A DNA stretch of 64,000 bases from Taudactylus pleione (lineage: Eukaryota; Chordata; Amphibia; Anura; Myobatrachidae), in the NCBI GenBank assembly GCA_031769625.1, contig JAUIMM010000688.1, positions 129,001-193,000 on the forward strand. Reading direction: 5' to 3'. Position 1 is the stretch's first letter; each line of letters starts with the position of its first letter. Position numbers and translations under genes: made by a program. This document shows positions 22,651-35,655 of this stretch, piece by piece. The notes beneath the pieces were generated by a model. It searched no databases. It was not told the DNA's origin and saw nothing but the letters and a program-made list of their open reading frames with translations.

Positions 22651-23512
22651 TCTGGTAGGAGATTGACGTGGAGACATATTAGACATAAAATGTGATTTGG
22701 CCAAAACAGAGTCCGTAAAAAACAGATTGGATCCATTCTCCAGGACTGGAAGTTTCGCAGGGTATAGTAAGGCAAATCTAATATTCTTCTTATGTAGAAA
22801 AGAGCAAACTTCAGAAAATTCCTTTCTCTTTTGGCTTATTATAGCCGAAAAATCTTGGAATATCAGAATTTTGTTACCATCGACCAATAATTCTCTAGAT
22901 CTACGAAATGCAATCAAACTCTGCTCCTTTGTTCTGTAATCAAGGTATCGTGCTATCACAGGGCGTGACCTTTGACGTCCTCCCTTTCTTTCCATCCCAA
23001 TTCTATGAGCTCTCTCGATGTGTGGAATATCTATAGTATCCATGATCCCTAACGCTGTAGGAATATCTCTGGTAACGAAAGATATTAAACCTGATCCAGA
23101 TGGTTTCAGGCACCCCTATAAATCGTAGATTGCTGCACCTGCACCTACTCTCTAGGTCATCTATTTTCTCCTGAAGTTGTTGTAATAAACGGTCATGGGC
23201 TGACTCTTCTGTCTGACAGGAATGCAAATGATCCTCAGTATCACTAACCCTTCACTCTAATGCTGTTATACGAGAGGCATGCGAATCTATTCGGGCCAAT
23301 CCCGACTCTAGACGGGTCTGAAGATCATTAAACCTCACATCCAACAATGGCATCATAAAGTCGGATATTTCTTTAGCTGTTAGGGGGGTACAGTCCACTT
23401 TTGACGAATGTGAAGGGCCATGATCTGAGGTAGTAGGGGAAGGTGGGGCAGATTTCTGAAGAGGTGCCTTATTTTTACCTTGTTTAGTAGATACAGGTTG
23501 TTTAGGCGGCAT
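22651..23512 (-). pseudogene. L1 ORF1 protein remnant
   Basis: It starts 'MPPKQPVSTKQGKNK' (ATG complement at 23510-23512). A coiled-coil-like part follows, and 'LESRCRCSNLRFIGVPE' marks the start of the RNA-binding (RRM-like) domain. After a frame change come 'IERAHRIGM' and 'RSRPVIARYLDYRTKEQ', the C-terminal domain. In L1 this protein packages the RNA. At least one stop (near 23250) and one frameshift (near 23040) break it. Confidence 0.8.
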
Positions 23513-24212
23513 GGTATTGTCAATATACCTGTCCATACCCCCCAATAAAAACGTATATACATTTGAATACTGTATATATAGTAAACTGACAGAATAGGAA
23601 TTAGTATGAGTACAAGAGGTCACTTAAGCAGAATCATAGAAATCAGAACAAAGCGCCTGAGCAGGAACATGGATATCTTTTACATGTACAGATAAATATT
23701 CTCTGTGGGCATTTTCCCAATAATTGTTGATCGGGTCTACATATTATTTTCCAGATAAAACAATCAACGATTGAAATAATCAGTAGAACAGACTAAAATC
23801 AATCAGCTAGAGTTTCAAAAATATTACACAATATATTAGTTTTAAAGAAAACCAGTGAAAAGTATAGCTAAATAGTGAGTGAAAAACGTTCCCGCCAAAA
23901 ATATCAGCAAACTACGACCAGACTATGCCCCTTATAAGAACCAAAAATGTGCAGTATTCAAATATACTCTTTCAATTAAAAGGTTCAAACAAAATGTGCG
24001 TATGGGTCGTAAAAAAGCAGAACCAGCACAAATCTTAATTAAGTATATAAGGAAATAGAGAATCAAACCCAGTTCAGGGGATATATAACTATTAGTGATC
24101 AACCACCAGATGGCAGCGAAACACCACCCCTGCAAATAAAGGGCAAAATAGCCTAACACAATTCCTAGAATATGCAAATACAGTGATACAGCTTTTACAA
24201 ATAACAAACAAT

Positions 24213-24821
24213 GGGCCTGATTCAGACCCGCTCGCTAGCGCTGTGCGCTCACAAGCGGCCTGATGGTTTGCGAACGTGCATGCGCACGCTTCATTCTGCG
24301 CGTGTGTGAACTATTCAGTGCAATCGCAGCCCGCTCACTCGCCCAGCAAAGTCAGTCCAGTGAAATGAGTGACAGGAGAGGCCGTTTGTGGGTGGTAACA
24401 GGGGCAGGACACTAATAACGGGGGTGTGGAGGTGCGAACGCAGGCGTGCCTGAGTGTTTCAACGCTGTTTTTAAGGCATGCATAATTAACAGGCAGCGTC
24501 ATAGTACGCGTCACATGCCTGTTTTTTACACTGAAGTCCTCGCAGTGCTTGCGGCAGGGTAAGGCAACCAAAAGCGCTGCGATCGCTACCGATGGTGCTC
24601 GATGTACCAACGTTTTAATACACTTTCTGGAGATAACGTGCGCAAGTGGGCGTCTCAACATACACTGATGGGTGTCTGCATACAGAGAGCGATCGCTCGC
24701 CCAGCCAAAGTGGGTTTGTTTATGCCTTGGCGAGCGATCGCTTTCCATGTCGTCACTTTGAAAAATTTGCATACGCTGGTTGTGAACGATCGCATCTAGC
24801 GAGCGGGTCTGAATCAGGCCC
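24213..24821. mobile_element. GGGCCTGATTCAGA-family MITE
   Basis: The ends are GGGCCTGATTCAGACCCGCT and its exact complement. The 609-bp interior is GC-rich with 'gagtgacagga' and 'ggtggtaacagggg', shared with the copies at 60928 and 61616. 'agcgatcgctcgcc' near 24690 has its complement near 24740. It has no coding capacity and is inserted in the 5' region of the L1. Confidence 0.8.
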
Positions 24822-24847
24822 TATGTCCCTTGTGGGATCTAGAAATA

Positions 24848-24886
<39 letters not shown>

Positions 24887-24903
24887 TATACACACACACA
24901 CAC
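24848..24903. repeat. (TA)n / (CA)n microsatellite
   Basis: About 17 TA units, then ACACAC repeats. Confidence 0.9.
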
Positions 24904-25465
24904 TTTTCAATGGAAAGTTGCAATCAAAATATACATATAGGTTGTTGAGAAACAGAACCAACACAAATTTAAATAATTATATTAGCACTATAGGGAAGCG
25001 AAGATTTAAACCCAGTCCAGGGAAAGACCAGGGACACGTGGAGTCAGCGTCCTCCCTGGTCAGAGACTCCAGCAACGGTATACCACAGCCAAGTAAGTGC
25101 CAGGGAAGGACTCCTTTTATTCTCCCTTTCCCTCTCCCTTGAGACAGGTGAAATTTTGATGAAGGAAGACAAAGGACTCTTTAGGTTAGGAAGGCAGAGC
25201 AGTCTGTCCTCATTAGTCCAAGGAGCACGCCATGTGGTTTTAGGTGCTCACATAGACCATCAGTCACGGTGACCGGGCTCCGGTGTTAAAGGTAGAAATC
25301 AGCTCAATGGTAGTCTCAATCTTCTCACCTTCGAAGGCTGAATCCAGTTATCAATTATATTTTGTTGAAAAACAATTTTAGCAGGAGGATTGATGTGGAT
25401 TTTACAGACCACGTCAGAGAACTCACTAAAAAGCAGCCATGCGAGATGCCCCGCCCACCGGAAGA

Positions 25466-27943
25466 CCTGGCAAAATATTTAAAAAAAATATAGTTCAAGC
25501 AAGATAGAGAAATGTGCATAAAAAATAAAGACATTTTGTGTGTTTAAAACTTTGTGTAATACCGCTGGTTATATATACTGTACCTATACCTTAGTATAGT
25601 AGGACTAATGCTATTCTCTTGATATCACTGTTGGAAAAATGAATTTAATATACAGGTTTCTATTTTCCTTTATCAGTGATATTCATTTAAATGGGAGTTT
25701 TTATCTGCAGCAGTTATAATGTAACAAGTTATGTTACACTTGGATCGTATTGTATCAATTCAAGAGAAACAGTCTCAGAGTAGTTCTTTTAGTAACCATT
25801 TATATTTGTCTGCTCTGTGGCAGCCCGTTTATATTTCAATCACGTTACTGATAATCTCTGAGCTAGCCGGCTCCATACAATTCCCACCCAGCTCATCAGT
25901 GGCTATCTCTGGGATAGTATTGCTGTATTTACTGTCAATCATAATGCTGTCTTGATAGTCTAGTAGTCTTTCAGACTGCTGCAGTAATAAAACATATTTT
26001 CATATTAATCCATCCCTATAACAACCAATGTGTAACCAGCGGTACGTGTAATGACACACCAACACGCATTTCGCCTGGCTGCTTTGCCAAGGCATCAACC
26101 CGAGTGATCGTATCCGTCCTCATTTATCCCCCAGGTCAGGTACCGATTGGTTCATTCAAATATGTAATTGCCACTCAAATTCCTATTGGTTCTAGTGTTT
26201 CCTATTCCCGTCTATTGCGGGTGTTATTGCCGAGTACCATTGATTACTATGCCGCTCGTATATCCTTCACGTTAGTGCAGTGACGTCATCTGTAGCTGGA
26301 TCAATTATATCTTAATCCAGTACATTATCTTTATTGCAGCCCCCGATTTCATTTGTACTTTAACCATATGCATATATAGATATAAATAACATATAATGAT
26401 TACACTGTACAACAAATTAATACTTTTAATTTGTTTCCTTCCTAAAAATACATTATTACATACATTACTAATTTGAGGTCAAGAAAAACAAATGATTTCA
26501 GAATGTTTTAACTAGCTCTATTTTTTGAGCTACACTACTTGCTGTGTATGTACATTAGTAATATAGTTATAGGGAAAAGCTATTTTAAAATAATCTGATA
26601 TTTTTTCGATTGAATTAAAACAACTATTGTTTATTTTCTATCAATCACAAATAAGAACACAAAATGAAACAAACATACAGCATAGGAAAGTACTATGTAA
26701 TATAGTGGCCTATTCATGGGGGTGCTTTCTCTTTGCTTGTCGCTTGTACTCCTCTTCTGGGGCATCTCTTGTCACTGTCACCTACCCTGATATCTTTGTT
26801 CTATTGCTGAAATGTCTTGGTGGAATCGCTCACTATGCTTGTCACTCAGTGCACCACAGTTATCTTGTGTGGGTAATCCCGTGAATCGTATATATTTGAA
26901 TAGGGGAGGAGACAAAAAACTGATTCATTTAATTGGGTCATTAGGCCCCGCCCCCTCTGCGCGGAACGCAGATTGCTGGTAAGATTCTCTCCATTCTGCC
27001 CACTTCACTAGGAATACCCCTACATCGTTATAAATGGGCTATATCTCGGAACTCAGAGATAACCAAGAGTTTTAAATGTCATATTCATTCTTTGCATGCT
27101 GAAATTAATTAGAAGTAACTATTTTCACATCGGAAACATTTTCATTGTTGTGCAGTGTTATCTTTATAATCCAAATATCTATTATTAACATGTCAATATT
27201 TGTTTGAGAGTAATTTAGTATGAATCATCAGTATCCCCCAATGATATATGAATTATCTAACCTTAAATAATACATTTCAATATAAAAGTATAAACATATA
27301 CAATACAACACATATTTCTAAAATTATCAATTGATCCACCAATTGAAGAGTGTAAAAGAGAGAAAAACCATATTCATCATTATTATTAATTAATAAATAT
27401 TGGAGTAAAAAATAAGTGAGAAAAAACTAAATAAATCTATATAAATGATTATTCAAATACAATAAATCGAAGTGATATGAATAAAATAATTAATTTATTA
27501 ATAATAGACCCTATAATTGTGTATCACAATAATTGATTATACTGTGAAATTACATATATAAAATCCTCAATATATTACCTGTGTATCCTTATAGTGATAT
27601 TTATTGTGACCAATAATAGGGCAAATATGTGATAATTCAAATTAATATAATTGTTTATAACATATCCTAAATAGTGTGTTCATTCTAAATATATATCCCA
27701 AATGTGAGTATTCTTAGTGTTCCCTATTATATATATACAAATAAATATCTGTGCATTTGCCCAAATAGAGGTGTAAGTGAATGTCCCAAATGTACATACA
27801 TGAATATATATATATATATCTCTACATATCTATGCACACATGCAGTCGGTATAAGGAAAATTGACTCCAATTGTATCATTAGATGTTCATATTTTATTGT
27901 AATTTCCTATAGTTTATGTGGGACTAGCGAATCATTATAGTGT
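25466..27943. other. AT-rich intergenic region, no gene seen
   Basis: No coding domain or RNA gene was recognised. Bases 25730-26110 look like an old repeat (with 'acgcatttcgcctggctgctt', similar in style to the 'acgcgtttcgcc' segment at 3345). Bases 27200-27940 are very AT-rich. No boundaries or target duplications could be set. Confidence 0.4.
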
Positions 27944-28629
27944 TGTCACAATTCTCAGGTAGATTATGGATGCAACCCGTATTTAGGGAATTGACGTGAC
28001 CTATTCCTGAGGCGCGGAGTCTAATGTGCCGGCAGTTTTCACCAGGGACCCTCGCAAGAGGTTGCAGCCCCCAGGATAGGTTCCCCTATACAGGTGCTGG
28101 GAATCTCTGGATGGTGCGTAGAGAATATTCAGCGTAGTCGACAAGCCGGGTCAGGACCAAACAGACAATACGGTACCAGGGAGCAGACGAAAAGGGGGTC
28201 ACAGGGAATAGCCGAGGTCAGGACCAGATATAACGCAGTACCAAGGGTTAAGAAAAATCAGAGTCACAGGTAAGCCAAAGGTCGGGAACGTTTAGAGTAT
28301 ATACTGTACACTGGAATGCTGGAGTAAGGTAATGGAGCCTAAACTCTGGCACTGGAGAAATCCCAGGAACTTCCTTAAATAGGTCAGGGTCCAACCAGCC
28401 TCAATCAGCACCACATACTTCCTGCAACTGTCCCTTTAAATCTAGAGCAGAGCACGTGTCCCTATGGGAGCCGCATCTGCCTGCACACAGAGCCACCGGG
28501 GGAGAGACCGTAGCGGGTTGCCAGGGAAGAGACAGCAGTGGATCGCCGAGGGAGAGACAGCAGCGGGTGCCGGGGACACAGTGCCGCTGGGCCCGGTATG
28601 TAGCAGCCGGTGTCCGGCGCGCTGTGACA
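27944..28629 (-). repeat. Gypsy 3' LTR
   Basis: It runs from 'tgtcacaattc' to 'gctgtgaca', so both ends have the TGTCACA/TGTGACA inverted repeat of LTRs, 686 bp. The pol frame runs on into it without a stop, down to 28401. A second copy of this LTR was not found in the window. Confidence 0.8.
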
Positions 28630-28646
28630 GTACCCCCTCCTTTAGG
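28630..28646 (-). promoter_or_regulatory. Polypurine tract
   Basis: The complement reads CTAAAGGAGGGGGTAC directly against the LTR start. It primes plus-strand DNA synthesis in LTR retrotransposons. Confidence 0.8.
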
Positions 28647-31145
28647 GGTGGGCACCGAACACCTCACAAATGGTTTGTTGGGAAAACTTTGGTGGAACTC
28701 CTGAAGAACACGGGGTGCATGGATATCTGAGGCCTTGACCCAGCAGTGCTCCTCAGGTCCATACCCCTTCGAGTCCACCAAGAACTGAACAGCTCCTCTA
28801 GAAACCCTGGAATCCAGGATCTGTTTCACTTCATACTCCTGCTGATCCACTGCAATCGCAGGAGGAGCACTGCCAGGTGCCGAGAAACGATTAAGTACCA
28901 GGGGTTTTAGAAGGAAGGGACACATGAAATACATTTAGTATCCTAAGTGTATTAGGAAGTTTCAGACGGAATACCACTGGATTAATCACCTGAAGAATCT
29001 GGAAGGGACCGATGTATCTGGGAGCAAATTTCATTGTAGGAACTCTCAATCTCAGATGTTTGGTTGACAGCCAGACTTTCCTGGAACCTTCCTCCTTTTC
29101 CTATCTGCAAACATTTTATACCTTGAAGAGACCTGCCTTGCACAAATTCGTCTTTACCTCCTTCCAGACTTAAGGAAGCAGCTTACTGTACCATACACAG
29201 CTGGACATGATGCTGATAGAAGACCTGGTAGCTCTGGTAACATAGGATGCAAATCGTATATGACAAAAAATGGAGAGTGCCCCGATGCTTCATAATACAA
29301 ATTATTGTGGGCAAATTCACCCCATGGTAACAGAGAGACCCAGGCATCTTGATTGGCTGAATCATACATCCAAATGAACTACTCCAAATCCTGGTTTATT
29401 TGCACTGTTTGGCCATTACTCTGGAGATGGTAGATCGAGGAGAAGCTCAACTAAATGCCAAAGCATCTGCATAATGCTCTCCAGAATCTAGAAGTAAACT
29501 GTAGCCCTCGGTCGGAAACAATGTCTTTTGTTAATCTGTGCAACCAAAAATTTCTCTAATAAACACCTCTGTCAACTTCGGTGCTGAAGGTAGACCCTTT
29601 AGAGAAATAAAGTGCGCGGTCTTGGAGAATCTATCCACCACCACCAGGATAGTGTTGTACCCTTGGCACAAAGGGAGATCTGTCACAAAGTCCATAGAGA
29701 TGTGAGTCCAGGGACAATCAGGTACTGATAGTGGAATCAGAGGACCAGTTGGAGGGTGTTTTGGAACTTTGTGCTGCGCACACGTATGACAAGCTGCCAC
29801 AAAGTCCCTAATATCTTGCCGAACCGTTGGCCACCAGTATCTCCTGAGGATTAGCTCCAAGGTTTTTTTGACTCCTGCGTGCCCACTGAAATGTGACGAA
29901 TGCGCCCACTAAAGTCATTTGGAGTGAAGTTCGGAAGCTATAAAAGTTTTCCCTTGTGGAATTTTGACCTTGCTGATGACAGCTGCAAAGCAAGCAGGGT
30001 TCAGAATGGGCTTATCTCCCTTTACTTCCTCCATTTCAGCAGTACTAAATGCCCGGGACAGAGCATCAGCTTTGATGTTTTTATTACCGGGTCGATAGGT
30101 AATCACCAAATTAAATTGGTCAAAAAACAATGACCACCTGGACTGATGATAATTCAAACAATTCGCTGTTTTTAGAAACGTTAAGTTCTCATGATCAATA
30201 TAGACTGTCACTGGAAACTTAGCTCCCCCAACAAATACCACCATTCCTGAAGAGCCAACTTGATGGCTAGTAGTTCTTTATCCCTGACAGCATAATTCTT
30301 CTCCGGAGCCGAGAATTTACGGGAGAAGAATCCACAAGAATACCACTTGCCTTCTTCATCTCTTTGGGATAGCACCGCTCCCACTCCAACCGTAGAGGCG
30401 TCCACCTCCAGGAAAAATAGCTGGTCACAATTTGGTTGCCTTAGAATGGGTGCTGAAAGGAAACCCTGTTTTAGCAGAGTGAAAGCTTCTTCTGCCTCAG
30501 AAGGCCATACTCTCGTATTCTGGCCCTTCTTGGTAAGAGCCGTGATGGGAGCTGTGATGGATGAGTAGTTCCTGATAAATTGACAATAGAAATGACAAAA
30601 CCCCAGGAAACGTTGGACGAGGCCAGTTGACAATGGCGGAAAGCTTCTCTGGGTCCATCCGAAGGCAAGACCCTGAAACGATGTATCCCAAAAATGTAAA
30701 TTCTTCCTGTTTGAAGGAGCATTTTTCAAGCTTGCAGAAAAGCTGGTTAGCCTTAAGTCGTGACAACACTTCGCATACATGCTGACGATGACTCATTATA
30801 TCTTCAGAGAAAATCAGGATGTCGTCCAGGTATACCACTACGTACTTGTATAATAGGTCCCGAAATATATGATTCATATATTTTTGAAAAACTGCGGGAG
30901 CATTGCTCAAACCAAATGGCATAACTAGATATTCGTAGTGGCCATCCTGAGTATTAAAGGCCGTCTTCCATTCATTCCCTGACCGGATCCTCATTAGATT
31001 ATAAGACCCACGAAGGTCCAGCTTGGTGAAAATCTTTGCTCCTTTTATCCAATCAAAGAGCTCAGAGATCAGAGGTAAAGGAAACGGTCTTTGGTAGTAA
31101 TCACATTGAGACCTCGGTAATTGATGCAAGGTCGCAAACCTCTAT
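28630..31145 (-). pseudogene. Gypsy pol (RT, RNase H, integrase, chromodomain)
   Basis: The reverse transcriptase spans 31129-30500, with '[11 protein letters not shown]', '[13 protein letters not shown]' and the catalytic '[10 protein letters not shown]' (YLDD codons near 30821-30832). The RNase H follows ('FLEVDASTVGVGAVLSQ', then 'VYIDHENLTF'), 30460-29950. The integrase has 'RRYWWP', 'CHTCAQHK' and 'ISMDFVTDLP' at 29860-29531, with later parts at 29369-29154 ('EASGHSPFFV'). The chromodomain at about 28860-28700 reads 'EYEVKQILDSR' and 'KGYGPEEHCWV', which in chromoviruses guides insertion to chromatin. Frame changes separate the blocks. Confidence 0.85.
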
Positions 31146-31567
31146 CCTTCTTTTTTTTTTTTTAACAAAGTATTTTTATTGAAGTATAAGAATATATGAC
31201 AGCAATTCAAGCGTTAGTACATACATTTTTAAATGTCATATTTTACAGAAAAGTAACCATTGTCCGGTATTCAAACACATTCAATTACCAACACTTTATA
31301 CACTGGTAAACAAATAGAGTGAAATAAAATAGTGCAAGCCAGGTCCGCAACACCAACTCCCATATTCAAACTATATAGCATTAAGGGAGATCGGGGGGTC
31401 TTGCTCACTAACACGTCTCATACCAAAGTGTATGTCTAAAACATTTCCACACCTGGTCTTTGAGTGTCTGAGACAATGTGTCTATGTAGCTTTCCCACGT
31501 TTCAAAAAACTTCTCTGTGAATTTTTCTTTTTGTAGCGAGGCTTCCAGCCATTCCATCCAGAAAATA

Positions 31568-34500
31568 TTAATAAGTTTTCCCAAAAATAAGGCAAGTGTA
31601 GGGTTGTAGCCATACTTGCAAAATACACTTTTTTGCTACTGTCGATACAATAATTAGTAGTTTTCTAACCCCTTGTGCCATTCTAGTACCTATAGGTGTG
31701 ATACCGAATATTGCCCATTCAGGTGTTAGGGGTAAACAATTCACTAAATTTTTGTTAATATAATTTCCTATCAGGGTCCAAAACCTCTGTATTATTGGGC
31801 ATTCCCATAGACAATGCATTAATTCAGCCCTCTGTGCACCACAAAGAAGACACGCAGAATCTTCTAACAGTCCCATATCATGTCTGCGATGTGGAGACAG
31901 ATATGTTCTATGTATTATGTTCATTTATTTATTTATTACCAGTTATTTATATAGCGCACATATATTCCGCAGCGCTTTACAGAGAATATTTGGCCATTCA
32001 CATCAGTCCCTGCCCCAGTGGAGCTTACAATCTATATTTCCTAACACATGTGCGCACACACACACACACTAGGGTTAATTTGTGTTGGGAGCCAATTAAC
32101 CTAAGTTCTGTGTATGATGTTGCTGGCACCAATTTGATAGATAATTCAAATTATCGTAGCAGTTTTTCTGTGGTTAGAGAAGGAAAATAATCCCTCCATT
32201 GCGCCAAACCAACTTTCTGGTTATCGTATTGTATAGGGGTATGTAGGAATGAATAATGCACTGAGATGGCCTTATATTGGGGATTTTCTCCCAGTAACAG
32301 ATCACCTAGTCGGTTACTATAATCATCTGGAGAAAGTTTTCTAGAAAGATTGGCTACATAGTGTTGGGCCTATAGGTACGCCAAAGGCGAAGAGCCGAGT
32401 ATTGGATATTTTTCTACCGCTTGTACGAACGTTACCGGTTTTCTTGAATTACCATCTATAAATTGTCGGACTGTAGTAAGTCCCTGTCTGTGCCATACAG
32501 TAAAAGATTGTCCTGCTACCCCATTTTGAAAATTTGGATTGCGTGTGAGTGGGAAATGTAGGGATATATATGGGTTTAGTTAATGTTTGTGGCGTAATAT
32601 GTGCCACGTTCTTTGAGTGGACATATATAAGGGATTAGCTCGAATTGCCACAGGTAAATGTAAAAAGGGGATAATGCCAATGTTATCTAGGAAAGCCATT
32701 TCCAACATGATATTTGCATATTGATTTTTATTGTGTATCCAGTCTCTCAGGTAACGTAGGTGAGCAGCATGACTATATGCACTAATGTTGGGTAGATTAA
32801 TGCCACCATTGAACCGGTGGTGTTGGAGTTTTACAAGTCCAATTCTTGCTCTCCTACCATTCCAAATAAATGTGCGCATAATCTTCTCAATCTCCATTGT
32901 GTCTTTTTTAGTTAATAAAATGGGAAGTGACTGAAGAGGGTATAGAAGTCTAGGAAATAGGATCATTTTAACCAAGTTTGCTTGGCCTAGATATGAGAGA
33001 TTAAGGTGTCGCCATTTCTCAGTATCCTCCCTAATACTGCATAAAATACTTTTTATGTTAATCTTATATAGATTATCAAGATATTTGGGTAATTGTATTC
33101 CTAGATATGAGATTGATTTAGTCGTCCACTCAACGGGGATCTCCCTAAACCAGGCCAGGCGTGCGAATCCTTTTTTCAAATATAGTGCTGTTGATTTCTC
33201 AAAATTGACTTCAAACCCCAATACTGATCCTATTTCTTTTATACGCATCATCAATGGCCCAAGAGTCCTCCTCTAGTCCGATATGAATTGAAAGAACATA
33301 GTCTGCAAAGGCAGAATTTTCACAGTTCCTGCACCAATCCCAATTCCCTTAAACTGTGACCAATTTTGTAAAATCCTAAGCATGGGATCTAGTGTTAAGT
33401 TAAAGAGCAGAGGGGAGAGCAGGCCAACCCTGTCTTGTTCCCCTGGTTATTGTAAGACCCTCTCCTACAGTCCCATTTACCAATAATGAGGTAGTCTGGA
33501 TGGTATAAAAGAATTTGATTAGAGACTGGAAAGTCGATCCAAATCCTCACCTATCCAGTATCTCATAAAGATGGGGCCATGAGACCATGTCGAATGCCTT
33601 GGTGGCATCTAGGTTTAAAAGCATGGCTGAGGAGTCAGGATGGAGATTAGCCGACATTACAGCTGCAATAGTTAAGCGAATGCCTTTTACCAAGTGTCTG
33701 CCTTTAATGAAACCTAGTTGGTGGGTTGTAAACAAGGAGGTAGAAAATGTCTGTAAACGGTCTCCTAATATTTTGGCCAATATTTTAAAATCGATAATCA
33801 GTAGAGTAATTGGGCGATATGATGAAGGAAGAGATAAATCCTTATTTGGTTTCGAAATTAGGGAGTTGAGTGCTTGATTAAAGCTCGGGTAGTGAGGAGT
33901 GTCTGTTGTATTTTACCGTAGAGAGCACAAAGTGTCGGTATTATGTCATTATGTAAGATTTTATGGTATTCAATTGAATAGCCATCCGGTCCTGGGGATT
34001 TATTAAGGTGCATGGAGGTTATAGCTTTGACAATTTCTTCTTCAGTGATATTATCTTCCAGCATCTCCCGTTGTAAAGGAGTGAGACATGGGATTGTTGC
34101 CTCGTCCAATATTTTAGACATTAAAGTGGGATCGCATGGAGTGGCTGTATAGATTTGCATGAAATATTCCTGAAGTTCTGAGCTATATCTGAAGTTCTGG
34201 TGAGCAAAGTTTGTGTGTGAGAGTCCTGTAGTGCAATTATATGATGTTGTTTCTTGAAACTTTTTGTCATATTTGCAAGTAAGGTACCAGTTTTGTTGCC
34301 CCACTGAAAGTATTTTTGTTTAGTGTAATCCAGCTTCAGCTGGGCCTGGGCTAAATAAGAAACTGACTAGCCGTTTCTTTGAGTCCATATATATGACATG
34401 GTTCTCTACAGTAGGGTTTCTAATTTACTCCGCAAGGGCGGATTGCATTGTGTGTTGTAGGTCAGTATATTGAGTCCTAATATGCTTATTTCTTTTAGCA

Positions 34501-35330
34501 ACATATGAGAGAATGTGTCCCCGCATAACTACTTTAGAAGTCTCCCAAAACAAGACAGGGTTGTCCCAATGTTCTAAATTGTCATCTATAAATTTGTCCA
34601 TTTTAATGTCAGGAATTTTCTAAACTGTTCAGAATGGTATAAGTATGATGGGAAAAGCCAGAAGAAGGGACGTTTGTGGGATTGAAGAGGTATGGATACC
34701 GGAGCGTGGTCGGATACTAAAATATCTCCTATCGAGGTTGATACAATTTCTGAGAGAAGTATTGTGGAGAAAAGGATGCAATCTATATGCGAGAAGGACT
34801 CATGGACCGCCGAGTGGAAGGTATGGGACCTGTCAGTGGTGTTAAGAAATCTCCAGTGGTCTGTTAAAGAATGGTCAGTCAATAATTATGGAATATGGGT
34901 CCACTGGGAAGCTAAGGGGTTAGCTGGTATTGGATATTTATTTATGTAAGGGTCTGTGACCATGTTTAAATCACCACCAAGTATTACATTATAATTACTC
35001 CTACTATGTAAAAGCTGGGTTATAGACAGATAAAAAGCATGTAGATCAGTGTTAGGTGCATATACATTGAGTAGCGTATATTTAGCTTCATAAATTTGGA
35101 CGTCTAATAAAATATAGCGGTCTTCTCGGTCCAGGACTGAATTTAGTATAGTATAAGGGAGGTGTCTAGCGAAAACAATGGTGACACCACAAGATTTGGA
35201 ATGGTAGGAAGCTGAAAAGCAGTCTCCAAACCAATGGTCACATAAAATAGAATCCTCCCCTGCTTTCCAATGTGTCCCTTGTATATAGATTATGTCTGGT
35301 TTTAATTTCTTAAGGGATGTAAGGACTCTT
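31568..35330 (-). pseudogene. L1 ORF2, second copy
   Basis: The endonuclease starts near 35330 ('LKKLKPDIIYIQGTHW') and includes 'LVSDHAPVSIPL' near 34680. The reverse transcriptase has 'LNKSPGPDGYSIEY' near 33980 and 'LNLDATKAFDMVSWPHL' near 33590. The catalytic pair is altered: codons near 33298-33309 read FADY where FADD is expected. 'FEVNFEKSTALY' and the thumb follow at 33210-32580. The C-terminal 'SACLLCGAQRAELMHCLWECP' is at about 31860-31790. Stops and frameshifts lie between blocks. Confidence 0.82.
31922..32108 (-). mobile_element. L2-like LINE/SINE 3' end
   Basis: The complement has the standard tail ('attgtaagctccactgggg', 'gtaaagcgctgcggaatata', 'tatataaataactgg') and ends in ATTT repeats. 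Similar 14-mers 'ctatgtattatgtt' and 'ctgtgtatgatgtt' flank it and may be the target duplication. It splits the C-terminal region of L1 ORF2. Confidence 0.75.
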
Positions 35331-35655
35331 TTACATTTAATTGGGGTATTTAAACCCCCAACATTTCAGGAGGTGGTTAATAGTTTGGGACATTTGAGCA
35401 TTAGAGTGACTTGGAGTTGGCACAGGTGGTGTCATTTCATCTTTTCAAACAAGAGTGTTGTTAAGATATAACATCCATAAATAACAAGGCTCCCCCATCC
35501 CAGCCTTCAGGGAGAGTCTTAAAGAAACCTAATGCGTGGTTACCCGGGCTCACACTACATCAATGTGCTTACATAACATACCAATAACAAAATATGATTC
35601 AATAATTTTTCAAATATTTTCCCATCCAAAATAATATCATACCAAATATGGCTAT

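Larger units (their letters stand above)
18560..25465 (-). mobile_element. L1 retrotransposon, nearly full length but dead
   Basis: The order on - is: 5' untranslated-like region (about 25465-23513), ORF1 (23512-22651), ORF2 (about 22080-18600). The 3' terminal part with poly-A is missing or unrecognisable. A MITE (24213-24821) lies in the 5' region and a hAT MITE (19189-19374) splits ORF2. The 5' region carries two related segments, one near 24010-24075 and one near 24943-25020 (shared 'cagaacca(g/a)cacaaat' and 'aaacccagt(t/c)cagg'). Several frameshifts and stops make it inactive. Confidence 0.8.
27944..31145 (-). mobile_element. Gypsy chromovirus, 3' half only
   Basis: On - the order is reverse transcriptase, RNase H, integrase, chromodomain, polypurine tract, 3' LTR. 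An L1 is inserted at 31146 in the start of the reverse transcriptase. Neither gag and protease nor a 5' LTR is found on the far side within the window. Stops and deletions (for example between integrase and chromodomain, about 28940-29150) make it inactive. Confidence 0.85.
31146..35655 (-). mobile_element. L1 retrotransposon, second copy, dead
   Basis: It begins with a poly-T run on + at 31149-31163 (its poly-A tail). ORF2 covers most of it. No ORF1 was found before the retroviral LTR that starts at 35656, so the 5' end is truncated or displaced. An L2-type fragment is nested at about 31922-32108. Confidence 0.8.

Noticed and set aside
28401..28629. Gypsy polyprotein continuing through the LTR
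   Set aside because: The frame simply lacks a stop until 28401; the LTR ends and polypurine tract show the element boundary at 28630.
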